A stretch of DNA of 64,000 nucleotides. Source: Hedera helix (lineage: Eukaryota > Streptophyta > Magnoliopsida > Apiales > Araliaceae). The stretch covers positions 39,454,523-39,518,522 of the forward strand of contig OX359273.1 of NCBI GenBank assembly GCA_947179155.2, read 5' to 3'. Below, piece by piece: positions 1-12,069 of this stretch (the stretch's first letter is position 1; every line of letters starts with the position of its first letter). The translations under genes and the position numbers were made by a program. The notes under the pieces are model-generated. The model was not told the origin of the DNA. It saw only the letters and a list, made by a program, of their open reading frames with translations, and made no database searches.

Positions 1-360
1 TTGAAGACCCGCCGCCGCCTTTACAGGTTTTATAAATTGAAAAATATAGGTGTACTATTAAGACCAACCATCCTAATTGTGTATATTTTTTTTTTCTATT
101 GGTTCTTGAATTGTCCTGCTTCTTCCTCTTTAGATGGCTTCCTGATTTTTAAGTCAAAAATTTTTAGCTTGCCATCTTGGACCAAATGCAACCCTATTTT
201 ATTACCATAAAAGTGCATATTTATTAACACGTGCATAAATGATGCCTAGGTCTTCACTCCTCCCATTTCTCCTACTCAATGACTCACGCTAATAATAAAT
301 ATTACAATAATTAGTCACACTCATCTCACATGAAAGAAAAAACAAGATTTTCATAAATAA

Positions 361-415
<55 letters not shown>

Positions 416-1067
416 AAGGAGGAAATAAATTCAAAGAATGTGAGAATTATGGATTAGTTGTTCATTAGTACTTAAAGAAGTGGCAAAAAGGTTGGGGTAG
501 TATCACTCATGGGTCTATGTTTTGGCCCAGGCCCAGCATAAGCCATAACATCAACATGTAGCCCAACCCAACCATTTATGCTAGGAAGGGGAAGTTGAGG
601 TTGGGCTAACCCACAAAAATTGTAAGTCCTATTGAGATTTGTTGATGACAAACTTTGTAGAATTAAAAAAAAAAGGTTAGTCTTCCTTGATGTGAATTTT
701 TATCAAGAGAAACGGGGGACAATAAAATACTCAATAATCGTGTATTTGTGTTTACATATTGTCTTCAATGTATAGTACAAATATACATGCACAAAAACGA
801 TTGACAAAACATGATTACAGAGTATTTTAAGAGTTTTTGCGACCTTTAAAATATATATAAAGGTAAAATAGAATAAACATTATTCAAAAAATAAACATAG
901 AACAAAATCGTTTACTTGGGCCCGAGGTTCGGCTAATTGTTTTAACTTTACACTCAATAGATTTGAGGATCAATTCTTGTTTTGACACAGAATACATCTT
1001 CATTAATTATCAACTAAATTAACCTACAGGTTGCTATGATTATAAAGGGTGAATAAGATGAGTTAAA
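1..1067. other. intergenic, no gene seen
   Basis: No convincing coding sequence. The short open frame at 1-210 has low-complexity composition and no recognisable family. The stretch holds an (AT)n microsatellite at about 365-412 and otherwise unique AT-rich DNA. It lies downstream of the KAS I remnant, whose stop codon is at 1068-1070 on the minus strand. Confidence 0.6.
365..412. repeat. (AT)n microsatellite
   Basis: Uninterrupted AT dinucleotide run of about 24 units, read directly. Likely length-polymorphic. Confidence 0.95.
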
Positions 1068-2543
1068 TCATGGCTTGAATGGAGAAAAAGCCACCACCGA
1101 GTTGTGTCCTCCAAATCCAAATGAGTTTGAGATGCCTGCATAACATATTACAATTTAGATCAAGAAACTTTAATACTTGGGCGAATAGTTGAAAGAAAAC
1201 GAGCTAATCTATAAGACCATGTCGTTTTCAATGCACAATTCCGATAAAAACGAGAGATGTTTCAAACATATATGACTATATATTTAACAAGTGAGCACTT
1301 GACCGTCGCGCCAAGTATGATATATCAAATATATCTTTTTTAAATAAAATTATTCAACTTAGTGATGGCAGTATATAAAGATTTAAAACCCAAATAAAAG
1401 AAGCTAGTACATACAAATTGATTTATTGTAGGATGCAGCCACCCTGTAGAAATGGCTTTCACTGCAGCAATGGCTTCCAAACCGGCAGAAGCACCCAAGC
1501 AATGACCTATCATAGACTGAAGAAGATCGAAAACAAGTATAAAGAAAAACCTACCAAAATTAAAGGAGAAAGAAATGAAATCACGCCGAGCAAACAATGA
1601 GCCAGAGAAAGAGTTCACCTTGGTTGCATTCACTTTAATTTCGAAGTGTTCTTGAATACTTCCTTAATAGCATTTGCCTCAGCAAGGTCACCAGCTAAAG
1701 TTGAAGTTGCATGTGCATTTATGTAGTTAACCTGCAAAGGAAAAGGTTAAGTTCAAAACATTAAGAGAACTGACATTTGCACTCCACTGCAAGGTTAAAA
1801 TAATGTAAATTTTTTATTCGGAGAAATTTGGATCACAGAAGCTAATTTCCCTACATTAATGCATGTGTTTTGGTAATTTTATGCCAATTCCATTCCTTGT
1901 AATTAACAAAATAAACATAAAGGCACTAATCATTCCCCAACTCGAAGAAACAGAACCATTCATAAATAGTTTAAAAACAAACAAAATCAAGTGAAGTACT
2001 TTAAACCAAGTATATCAAGAAAATGAATGAAAACATGGTAGATTCATACCCTTAAACCAGATCACAAACAAACATAACATGAAGAAGAAGAAGAAAATAA
2101 CTCATAAATGTACTGGATCTTTTTAAAAGAATAAGCACATCAAACTTACACAAGTGCACAGGATTTTAAATTAGCTTTTTTATGTGCAATGCGACTAACG
2201 AGTAAAAAGGAAATAAAAATAAATAATCATGATGATAAAATCTTGTGAATGGAATTAAGGACAGAGAGTACCTCCTCTGGTGACACACCAGCATTTTGAA
2301 GGCTACTTTGAATGCATGAGGAAACACCGAGTCTATCAGGTCTTGGATCAGTCATATGATACGCATCACAAGTAACTGCACCTCCCAAGTATTCAGCAAT
2401 TATCGGTGCATCTCGTTTCATTGCGTGTTCCAAACTCTCCATTACCTTGAAACATATGCAGATATATATCCAAAGAAAATTCCAGACTTAGAGTACGTTT
2501 GGAACTTAGAAAATTGGGAGAAAAAGAATGGAAAAAATAAAAT

Positions 2544-2548
<5 letters not shown>

Positions 2549-2588
<40 letters not shown>
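2549..2588. repeat. (TA)n microsatellite
   Basis: TA dinucleotide run inside the KAS I intron, directly beside the captured gene fragment that follows it. Confidence 0.95.
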
Positions 2589-2589
<1 letters not shown>

Positions 2590-2624
2590 ATAATAACAAA
2601 ATACAACTCATTTTGAAAAAAAAA

Positions 2625-3000
2625 ACTCCCGCTCACCTCTTAAAATTTGATCCGGACCGTCCAAAAAATGAGATAAATCCAACCGTAGTTTCCTCTTTAA
2701 CATCAGTCGAATACTCCTCCCCCATTTCTCTTCCTCTCCTCCAAACCCATTCTGCAAAATCCGAAAACTTAATCGAAGACTCTTCACCCGTTTCATCTCC
2801 ATCTTCTTTTTCCTCTTCTTCCTATCAGTCGCGAGTATTGATTCGCAAGATTAGACGGTCTTTGGAACTCAGCGACATTGGTTCCGCCATTCATCTCCTC
2901 CGACTTCACGCTCCGTCCATCCTCGATGATCGCCGACTTCTCTTCCGTTTACATCCGTTTACACAAGCAGGTACTCTATAGTGCCGTAGGCACGGGTTTT
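2625..3000 (+). pseudogene. captured gene fragment, CTLH-like N-terminal exon, inside KAS I intron
   Basis: A plus-strand frame of about 120 residues starts at 2613. It has a Ser-rich N-terminal part, then a helical stretch resembling a CTLH/RanBPM-type repeat: IRRSLELSDIGSAIHLL followed by LDDRRLLFRLH. Composition and GC are unlike the surrounding intron. Near 2948-2968 a 10-bp unit (TCCGTTTACA) occurs twice in tandem; the second copy runs into CACAAGCAG and then GTACTC, which looks like the exon end RLHKQ plus a splice donor, but the duplication puts it out of frame. I see no downstream exons on this strand. Best read as an exon fragment of another gene moved into the intron and then broken. 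The family assignment is tentative. Confidence 0.45.
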
Positions 3001-3059
3001 TATCTAGTATATATATATATAAAAACTATCTTAGTGAAAATAAAGCTAATAGCCTTAAC

Positions 3060-3204
3060 AACCTATGTTTCACAACTCATTTCCAAGCTTAATTGGAATT
3101 AGAATTGTGCGCTAAATTGAACTAAATTTCAATTCTATGAAATTGTAAAGTGCGCTCTCAATTCCAATTCAATAGCATGTAATTGAGTTGTCAAACATAG
3201 CGTT
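3060..3204. mobile_element. MITE with terminal inverted repeats (KAS I intron)
   Basis: The left end CTATGTTTCACAACTCA is matched in inverted orientation by the right end TGAGTTGTCAAACATAG with one mismatch. The element is about 145 bp, non-coding, and sits inside the same KAS I intron as the CTLH-like fragment. Superfamily not resolved. Confidence 0.6.
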
Positions 3205-3716
3205 AATGTTTTTTGTCAGTATAACCAAAACTAAAAAGTACGCGCTCACTTCAACTATTATTACAAATTTGTGGAGAAAATATAACTTACCAAAACTCCA
3301 GCACCCATAACTAAGCCATCTCTATCAATGTCCCAAGGCCTAGAAGCAGCCTTAGGATCATCATTCCTCTGAGACATTGCTCTACAGGCAGCAAAGCCTC
3401 CCAATCCAACAGGAAGAATAGCAGCTTCAGCTCCACCAGCAAACATCAAATCAGCCTCGCCTCGGCGGATGTGATTGGCGGCGGCATAAAAGGAATAATT
3501 AGAGGTGGCACAAGCAGCCACAATTGAGTAGTTTGGTCCCATAAAGCCAATATCAATTGCAAGCAAGGCAGAGCCCATGTTTGTAATGGTATAAGGTATG
3601 AAAAATGGGCTGATTTTCCGGTGACCTTTTTCTATGAGAGCTTGAACCCCGTCGGAAAATACTGTAAGACCACCCACACCAGAGCCAACAAGCACACCAG
3701 CACGTTCCTTGTTAAT

Positions 3717-5672
3717 CTGAAAAATTAAAAATAAAAATCATGTTTATAATTCCAAACACAACTTCAAATGAAAACAAAGAATCTCCTATTTAACTACAGA
3801 AAATCTATAATAAATGAATTAATAATTTGTAACCACCTACAAATTGTCCAATTCCTGAACTGAAAACAAAATGTATATACACACAAATATTAAAATTTAT
3901 ATGGGAACTAGAGAGCTTTACACTCTATATAATGCTAAAAATGTATGTTTAACACACTATTTAAGCCAGAAAAAGTTTATTTATTTTTTAGAACTCAGAG
4001 GGTAGACTCGAACTTCTTTTTTTGAGAACTTACAGGGGTAGGTACAGTAAAATAAAAAAACATTTATCATTAGATTATTACCTATGGTTTAGCCAAGAAT
4101 AAGTTAAATACAAATTTAATTTATTAAATAAGATATATAAATCAAACACCCTCAATATATAATAATTTAATCATGCATATCAATCAACACTAACTAGTAA
4201 AGAAACAATATTTAGATCAACTCCCTCGGTAAGTCATCTAGTTGATGACTGGAGTGAAGTTACTGTTGTCCTCAAAACAATGGGTTGAACCGCAATAGAA
4301 AAAGTTACAAAGCTCATAAACTAACAATTGAATGTAACAGTACGTCATTTCATTTAAAATAAGTAAATATGAATTAATATGGATCCTACTTTAATTAGAG
4401 AAAGAGTGTCATCGTTGTAACGGGTAAAGGCCCACATTTAAAGAGTGTTGACTTGTGGAAAACAAGTGTTCTTGAGCCACTAAAAAAAAATAGATCAAGA
4501 AGTTGATTTAGAAATTAATAAAGTATTAACATGCAAATCGAGGAATATTTTTTTTATCAAATGACCAACAATGCCGCTCCTGAAAAATCATGCTGCTCAA
4601 ATTGGCCGAAACATTAAGGTATGATACTGTACAATATTTCAATACATATTTGGACAATCCAACATATTTTTTAGGCAACACTATTTATTTATTTTTTTAA
4701 ATGCTACAATGTTCCGAAAAATCATAGAAGTATTTAAAAGACTATTAATCCTGCATCATAAAATAAAATAATCTTAAATAATGTTAAATTAATACAAATA
4801 GTCCAATTTTAAATATGTTTTTTTTACAAACAAACATAGCATATGTTCTAAATTTTGAAGTTTCTTAAATCTGAACCGTCTATCCATATTTAAAGGTTAT
4901 GATGAAATCACATAAGCAATAATTAATCTTATTTGCCACCTAATGCCAAATCAACTTCCAAATTACCCTAATTTTTCTCTTAGATAAGTCTATAAATACA
5001 GAAACTGTTGTCAGATTTATGTATAGACAAATTCACACAAGTATACGTGGTTAATAAGTAATATAAGAGTAAGTTAAGTGTTGAACCTACAAAGATCTAT
5101 TACTAATAAATTTCAATTACTAATTTTATACTAATTCAACTTTATTTAAGCAATCACAATTTGTTCGATGAAAATTATTAAATTAAAATTAAAAACTAAA
5201 ATTATTAACAAAGACTGAATTACTAGTTGTAAAAGCTTAGGATCACAAGTTTTTAGTTTTCCCTAATGCATCACATGAACCTATTTACCTTATTTGCAAT
5301 TATTTAACCCAAGTGATTTATTAACTTGGAATTCATAAATATTTATTGAATCTTTTTTCAATGATCAAATGAAAATATTTATTCCAATTAAATTGTTATA
5401 TTCTTATGCAAAATAAATGAAGCAAATTCATTAAGATCCAATTCTCATTCAAGTTAAATGCAATATATAGATATATTCATATTCTACACACAATCCTAGT
5501 TATTCATTTATGTAGAATAAAATAAGAATGCATGCTATCACATTCAGATCTAACCCTAAATTGCATATTCCAAATTCATCTAGATTATCAGACAAATTGT
5601 TGGCCACACAATTAAACAATATGCATAAAATATGATAGATAACTCATCATGGATCAATAATTAAAAATTAAT
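3717..5672. other. gene-free AT-rich stretch with degenerate LTR-like part
   Basis: No coding exon was found, including the missing KAS I 5' exons. From about 5020 to 5700 the minus strand reads like the 3' part of a Ty3-type LTR: the complement of 5030-5100 contains a GGTTCAACAC...TATATTACTT...CGTATACTTGTGTGAA order that matches the plus strand near 63560-63620. About 4680-4850 shares the terminal phrase TTTACAAACAAACATAGCA with 33815-33841 and may belong to one MITE family. Confidence 0.35.
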
Positions 5673-6600
5673 TTAAATCATGCTAGCAATAGGTTCCGTT
5701 GTAATCCTAGTAATTAAAATATATGTGATAATAAGTACATTTGATAATATGACATGAGTTCCATCACATAAGCTTGTGTAAGATTCAATCAATTTTTCAT
5801 CATCACTCATTCTAGTAACTATGAATATCGCATAATTTGCCTTCAAATTATAAGTTGATATACATATTTTGAAAAGAAATATCATGTGCAACAATGAATT
5901 CAATTCATCTGGAAAACAGTCAGTGTTTCCACCCTTTAACAAAAAAAATAAAAAATTAAAAGAAGTTATGAAAATAAATTAAAGGATGTATACAAAAAAT
6001 ATTTAATAATATACAAAGTTTAATTTTACCATCAGTAATTGATCTTTCATTTCATAAGCTGATTTTCTTAGTACTTGTAGGGCTCTGTGATCTAAAAGAA
6101 CAAAAGATGCAACGAACGTATCATCCATTATTTTAACTTGAACTTTGAACCTGTAAATAAAAGCTAGATTTACCAAGTTACATAATTGGTTATGGTGTCA
6201 AATCATTCGTGTAATATACCCTATAAGAAAAGACTATATTACAATACCTTGGTACAACTAACTTGACACAGTCACAACATTTATCATACCAAAATTTTTC
6301 ACTATCAGATTTTACTTTTTTTTTTGAATTTTTTTGCAAGAATTATAGAACCAAATGTATTCAATTTATATGCAAAGAATAGTAGCCAATACCACACATG
6401 TTGACTCCTGGATTATTCCATATAAAAACAGCAAAAACAAATAAGATAACATTACATTTAAAATGTAGTTTATGCAATGACAAAAGTAAAGTGTTGCAAC
6501 ACCTGTTTTATCTCTGTTGCATCTCGTATCTCATCAAGAGTTTTTCTACCACAGATGTAGAGAAATTTATCTGTAATAGAATATGTGCTCTGGCTAGACA
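5673..6600 (-). pseudogene. RPA1-like (replication protein A large subunit, C-terminal region) fragment
   Basis: Family role: single-stranded DNA binding by OB folds; related copies also occur in plant Helitrons. Four short minus-strand blocks keep the family order. About 6490-6560 reads RKTLDEIRDATEIKQ and then a GT. 6248 to about 6310 reads EKFWYDKCCDC, the WYxxCxxC start of the RPA C-terminal zinc ribbon. 6030-6150, with a good acceptor, reads FKVQVKIMDD...SFVLLDH. 5760-5945 reads DCFPDELNSLL...FKICIS...RMSDDEKLIESY, the C-terminal OB-fold signature. The second CxxC pair of the zinc ribbon is not visible, and I see no N-terminal OB folds or clean stop-to-start gene. Likely a decayed gene or a Helitron-borne fragment; no Helitron ends were identified. 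Confidence 0.6.
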
Positions 6601-7187
6601 AATAACTTAATGCAATTGAATTATTTTATTCAACACAAAGGTTGTTATTTAGGCAAACACCAGTTTATAATATGAATAAAAACATTCAACTTCTAATATT
6701 AAAAGAATTTAATAAGGGAAATAGAGGAATCTAATATATCTATTCTTGAAATTAACAACATTAGGGATATCTGCATTTATTAGCTTTGAACTGAACATTG
6801 AGTTCGACAATGTTGTTGTACCTAATTTTAAATTTAGATGTTTTATAATTACTGATCATACTAATCCAGAGTCTAGTTATCCTAACCTTATTTTTTCATG
6901 TTTCTTTGACATGACTGATGTCATCAACAAAATCGTATCTAGTTACCATCTAAATAATCACATAAAAAAACTTGAAGTAAAATTTATGAATGAAGCAAAG
7001 AAACTGAATGTATTAACAATAGTAATAGAAGAACAAAAGAAAAAAAATTATAAGAAGGAGATAATTGCTTGTGGTGTGATTTAGAATAAAAGTGTAAGTC
7101 TCTATTTATATGCTGAATAAAAAACTTGTTTACATCAATCATCCATGAATTTGGAATAATATCAATTTGAAATTGTTTAAATTATTC

Positions 7188-8270
7188 GATATAAATCAAT
7201 TTTGATTTGCTGCAATTTTGGGATATTAATATCAGTTTAGATTTGTATAATACAATTTTTAACTTTATAATATCAGATTTTTTTTTTGTAAGTATTGAAT
7301 TAAAAAAATCTTAAAAATTTTATGCGTGAAAATTATATGTAAATGAAATTAAAAAGTCCAATTATGGGATAATATTGCATTTTTTTTTGTGTGAGAATTA
7401 GCTTTAAAAAAATTAAAAAACCAAATTATTGGATAATATTAAATATTTTTTTCACTGTTAAAAAATTCAAATAATTATTATGTGAGAATTATCTGCAATT
7501 ATGGGATAATTTTACATTTACATTTTTTTAATTCAATACTCGCACAAAAAATATTTGATATTATAAAATTTAAAAATTATATATATTTTTGTGAGAATTA
7601 TCTGTATAAAGACCAATTTTTTATTTTGGATAATTTCAAATACCAAATTATTAGATAATTACAAATTTTTATTTGTCTGTGTGATAATATTCTGATCGAA
7701 TGTAGTGGAAAAATTATTCAACTGTAATTAGTTTGCAAATAAATTCAAAAACTAAATTATGCGATATAAAATCAATTTGGAATTTCTACAATTTTGGAAT
7801 ATAATATCAGTTTATATTTGTATGTTTGACATACAGTTTTTGAATGTGAATATTAATTTTTTTCTTAAATAAAAAAATTTATGGTTGAAAATTATATTTA
7901 AATAAAGTTCAAAAGTTGAATTATGGAAAAAATATTACATATTTTTTTGTGAGAATTAGTTGTAAAAAAAATTTAAAACTAAAATATTGGATAATTACTT
8001 ATTTTTATGCGTGAGAGTTATCTGTAATTATGGGATAATATTAAATATTTTTTTAGCTATAAAAAAATTTAAAAAATTGTGAGAAATATATATATATATA
8101 TATATATATATACCAAATTTATTTTTGTGGATAATTTCATATTTTTATGGGATAATATTCAAAAACCAAATTATTGGATAATATCATATCTTTATTTTTC
8201 TGTGTGAGAATATTCTAAATTTTTCAACCGTCATTAAGTTGCAAAAAAATTCAAAACCCCAAAAGATATA
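7188..8270. repeat. degenerate tandem duplication, unit about 570 bp
   Basis: The block beginning GATATAAATCAATTTTGATT near 7188 recurs near 7762 as GATATAAAATCAATTTGGAA, and the order of landmarks (ATATCAGTTTA, GAAAATTATAT, GTGAGAATTA, TTATGGGATAATATT) repeats afterwards. Both units also hold short internal echoes of GTGAGAATTATCTG and TTGGATAAT. AT-rich, non-coding, origin unknown. A short (AT)n run lies at about 8088-8113. It directly follows the RPA-like fragment and may be part of the same element. Confidence 0.6.
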
Positions 8271-8519
8271 AAGAGAGTAATAAATCAATAGTAAAAATAT
8301 AAAGAATTATGATTTGACACATGTTTTGTAATTAATGCAAGAGAAAATTTGAGTGATTGAGAGGTTGACAAGTGGCATTAGCTAGTGGTAATGTGTTGTG
8401 TTTTAGATATATATAATATATACTAGCGGCAATATACTGTGTTTTAGTATATATATATAATAGATAATAGATAATAGATAAAAGATTAGTATATATAATG
8501 GATAATAGATTCTCTTTGT

Positions 8520-8990
8520 TTGAAAGTGAGTATTAATATTTTTTGTTGATTTTTTTTCTTGTGAATGTTAAGGTTTGCATTAAACACAATTAGGCATGAG
8601 TTATATATATTCAAGTTCAATAAATAAATTTTTTATTAGAAAATATATGTCTAAATATACGAAATTTACATAAAATATTAACTGTATACCTAATAATTTT
8701 TTCTCTTCGGATTAGTAAAATTATAAAAGAATCCACAAATTTCTATACCCAGTTAAATTACTCACAGCCGCGCGAGAATTAGCACCTACATGAACCCTTC
8801 ATTGCTACTTAGAGAGCCAGCCAGCTGTGACATCTTCTAAATTTATCCCAAAAAAAAAAAACACTCCTATTGTCTTCTTTCCTCTTTAATATCATTTTCT
8901 CCCTCCAATTTTTTTTTTAATGTACCATACCTTAATTTTCATATTGTTGTGGACTTTCTTTCTTTCTTCTTCTTTTTTTCTGTTGTTGGG
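8520..8990 (+). repeat. second copy of the CHX promoter/leader region
   Basis: Reads colinearly with 11575-11957 just upstream of the CHX gene. Shared phrases include ACTCACAGCCG-C-CGAGAATTAGCACC, CTTTCCTCTTTAA, CTCCCTCCAATTT and TTTAATGTACCATACCTTAATTT. Similarity stops a few bases after ATTGTTGT, within what should be the CHX 5' leader, and no CHX coding sequence follows between 8990 and 11560. Confidence 0.8.
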
Positions 8991-9214
8991 AAAGGTTCAA
9001 TATTCTTTATTGCTAGAAAATAATAAATGTGAAGGTCCATAGTGAAATAATATTTATGCCTGCTTAAACATGTGATGTGAATGACACAATAAAATTCTTT
9101 GCAATATTTAAATATTGAGTGAAAAATATAATAGAGGGGATCTTAATCTACAAAAAATCAGCTCATTAATATATCACCGTAGATTTTGTAGGATGATTGT
9201 CCTATCTCTTAGGT

Positions 9215-9247
9215 TAGGTGGGGTGGGGTGGGGTGGGGTGGGGTGGG
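9215..9247. repeat. (GGGGT)n short tandem repeat
   Basis: Five to six GGGGT units ending in a G6 run, read directly. The G-run spacing would allow a G-quadruplex on the plus strand. Confidence 0.9.
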
Positions 9248-10606
9248 GGGAATAACTATGTGTTTGTCGTAGTTGACCTTTTGAATTTATTAAGATGGCG
9301 ATTTTGTATTAGATCTATACGATGGCCAAATTCTACTTTTAAAATTTAGAGGTATGATGATATCTTTTTATAAAATATATTACAATCTTCAATCATTGTT
9401 CATCAAGTGCTTTCTCTTATCTGCCTTTGTGGTCATTAACGAGAGCAAATGAAAAGGAGCACAGCAACCCGAGCACAAACAAACATAACTTCCTTGTAGG
9501 TCGTTATACCAATTAATCAATTGGGCCGGAATTTACAAAAACCTACATTTGTCAGTTGATCGTTAACGATAAAAAGTGGAACTTGATCCTAGTCAGAAAG
9601 AGGCCTTGATCTCTGTTTAGGAGTCTAGAGTTTATGCCCAAGTTGTTTTTGAAAAAAGAATGGGTCTTAGTTGATAGGTTGTCTTATGAAATGTTCATTT
9701 TTTTTTTTTTATTAATGGTGCAACTCTTCCCTTAGATACCTTCGCCTTTCTCTCTCAAATTCGAAGTGAAAGATTCATTTTGACTAGAACAAGAAGAGAA
9801 AATTGAGAAAAAGTAACCGGGTGGTTTAGTAAGGAAAGTTATTAGACTTGGGTCGGGGCTCAAAGGAAGGAACCAACGAGACGCAAGGGATGTTTGTATC
9901 TCCAATAAGTTGGTTAGCTACTTCTCATTTTGTTCTTGACGACCGTCAAGTACCGCAAATCTGTCTCAAATGGCCCTAACCATCTCATATGACCACATTC
10001 GTCGCAAGCCAAAGAAATGGAGTTCGTGGCAATACTTCCTTCACAATTGAGACCAGATTCATTTTTTAATATATAGATACAAAAATGAAAGAATATTTAA
10101 ATGCCTTCATAAGGAAAAAACAACCAAATTATATACCCATTCATTTTTCATTCAAGTAACTATAAATTATCTCAAAAATAGTACAATGAAAAATATTCCG
10201 AGCCATGTCCGACAAACTCAAAATAGTTGGGTTTAAAATATTAAATGATTATGAAATTATATCCCTTTATTAATTCTTTTTATTAGATGAAGAAATAAAA
10301 GGAACATAGTCACCAAATAATTGCCTCTAACAATTAGGAAGAATTGTTCAAGTGTGGTAAATTTCAATTACATGTTACATTTACTAAAGCCGTTTATTAG
10401 TGTGTATGATTCATTTAAAAATTATTTATTATTACTTGTGCCCTTAAGAAATATTTATTTCTGCATCCCCAATTCAACCATGCATGTGCACCCATAAAAA
10501 ACTAATTAAGATGCTCCAAAAATAAATAAATAAATAAAACAAGTTTGTCATATCCAACAAATTCATATTTGTTAGGCATGAAATATTTTGTCCCTTTTAT
10601 ATATTA

Positions 10607-10841
10607 TTCCCTCTGTTTCAAAATTAGAAATACATTATTCTTTTTAATCCGTTTCAAAATTTTAGAACTATAAAGTGACAAGATGTTCCTAATTTATTAT
10701 TACTTTTTTACTATCATTTTCAATATCAAAACACTATAAGTGAATTTCTAACTAATATTAAGACTATATTTGAGAACGTAATATTATTATTTTTAAATGT
10801 CGTTTTATAAACGTATCTCTAATTTTGAAACGAAAGATGAA
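10607..10841. mobile_element. Stowaway-like MITE
   Basis: Left end CCCTCTGTTTCAAAATTAGA pairs with right end TCTAATTTTGAAACGAAAGA as a terminal inverted repeat; a TA precedes the left end. The CCCTCYGT start is typical of Tc1/mariner-derived Stowaway MITEs. About 235 bp, non-coding. Confidence 0.65.
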
Positions 10842-11574
10842 TTCTTTTACATGAATAAATGGCAATAACATATCAGCAACTAAGTACATATAGTAATTAG
10901 GAAAGAAATTAATTTAATGAGTTTTGTTATCAGTTGTTGTACATAATTTTAAAGAAAAAAAATTAAAAGGTTGTCTAGTTCTTATAGTTGATTACAAATG
11001 GGGTTAAATATAATGATCCAAGTATTCCAATCACGTAGACAGAGATGGTAATGTACCATCAAAGTTTGGCTAGAATGCACCAAGATTTTACTTTTGTTGA
11101 TTAATACTTCCCCCTCTACCCCCACAAAAAAAGTTTCATTTTAAAAAAAAAAATCCATGCCAATTTGTGAAGTTTAAACTACAAAATCGGTGTAAACTTA
11201 CTTAATCATAATTAGGATAGTACTATTTTCATATGCGTTTTTGATATTTTTAATTACTTCCCTCTTACATAAAGGTGGAATCCACTTTATACTCATGTAA
11301 TAATTAATTAATATTAGTTCCCGCGTAAAAATATCAGTTCTTTTTTAATTAATGAAATAATTAATATTGTAAACTAGTTAGAAAAAATGTTATCAAGTAT
11401 AAGATTGAAATTTCAAAAATTAAAATAAACTCGTATAGCAATTTTTAAAATTTTGCAAGCAACTAAGATCAAAGTTAAATAAGATTATTTTGTTTTCTAG
11501 AATGGGGTTAGTATTAGTTTTTGGAAAATGATATAATTTTTATTGAATTTTTTTTGAAATAGTCTATACGTCCG

Positions 11575-12069
11575 AAAGTGACACTCTTTTTGTTGATTAT
11601 TTGTTTCTCAATATTAAAGTTTGTAATGAACATTAGGCACATCAGAAATGGACGAAAAAAATGTGTAAATATATCAAATTAATATAATATATTTCATAGT
11701 TAATACTAAAAAATAAATATGAAAGAGTCCATAATTTCGGTTCCCAGTTGACTTACTCACAGCCGCACGAGAATTAGCACCCACATGAAGTGGACCACCA
11801 TCCATTTCAACTTAGAGAACCGGCCAGCCGTAACATTTTCTAAATTTGTCAAAATTCTTCCCCTGTTGATTTCTTTCCTCTTTAACATCTCACTCTCCCT
11901 CCAATTTATTTATTTATTTTTAATGTACCATACCTTAATTTCCACACTGTTGTAGGCAAAGGGTGAAGCCAGGGTTGTTGGCGACCCTGATGATCCGACG
12001 ACGACGAGGAATACACCGCCACGTATTCCACTGGAGCTAAGCTAGAGGAGGAACAATTAAGGCGTAAAA
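11575..12069 (+). promoter_or_regulatory. CHX promoter and 5' leader
   Basis: The stretch up to about 11957 is the copy shared with 8520-8990. From about 11960 to 12069 the sequence becomes GC-richer and unique, reading like a 5' leader before the ATG at 12070. The part conserved between the copies (ACTCACAGCCG to CCATACCTTAATTT) includes pyrimidine-rich tracts. I did not identify a clear TATA box. Confidence 0.5.

Larger units (their letters stand above)
1068..3716 (-). pseudogene. KAS1: KAS I (3-oxoacyl-ACP synthase I) gene remnant, 5'-truncated
   Basis: Family role: plastid condensing enzyme that elongates acyl-ACP in fatty acid synthesis. Five exons can be placed on the minus strand with GT/AG borders: 3291-3716, about 2260-2445, 1619-1731, 1415-1516 and 1068-1135. 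They carry the active-site Cys (VAACATSN), the first His (NAHATST), the second His (SMIGHCLG) and the C-terminal GFGGHNS, ending in a stop at 1068-1070. Defects: no exon for the N-terminal third upstream of 3716; the segment normally beginning NPEP between NQF and GISNSFGFGG is absent from 1136-1414; VMG is followed directly by AGVL, two residues short; and one base is missing near 1635, so the frame after KNTS meets a stop and the expected VNATK lies in another frame. Intron 3292-side (2446-3290) carries foreign insertions. Identification is firm; pseudogene status is inferred from the combined defects. Confidence 0.85.
8991..11574. other. gene-free stretch between the two CHX promoter copies
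   Basis: No coding frame supported. It contains a (GGGGT)n tract near 9215-9247 and a Stowaway-like MITE near 10607-10841. The rest is unique AT-rich sequence in which I recognise nothing. Confidence 0.5.

Noticed and set aside
1..210. Open frame at the window start
   Set aside because: Low-complexity, no domain or splice support.
6746..7084. Plus-strand frame of 112 codons
   Set aside because: Starts with TTG, has no splice context or recognisable family, lies beside the RPA-like relic and is AT-driven. Not enough to call a gene.
3717..8000. Search for the missing KAS I 5' exons on the minus strand
   Set aside because: No stretch resembling the N-terminal KAS I region was found, so the gene is treated as 5'-truncated.
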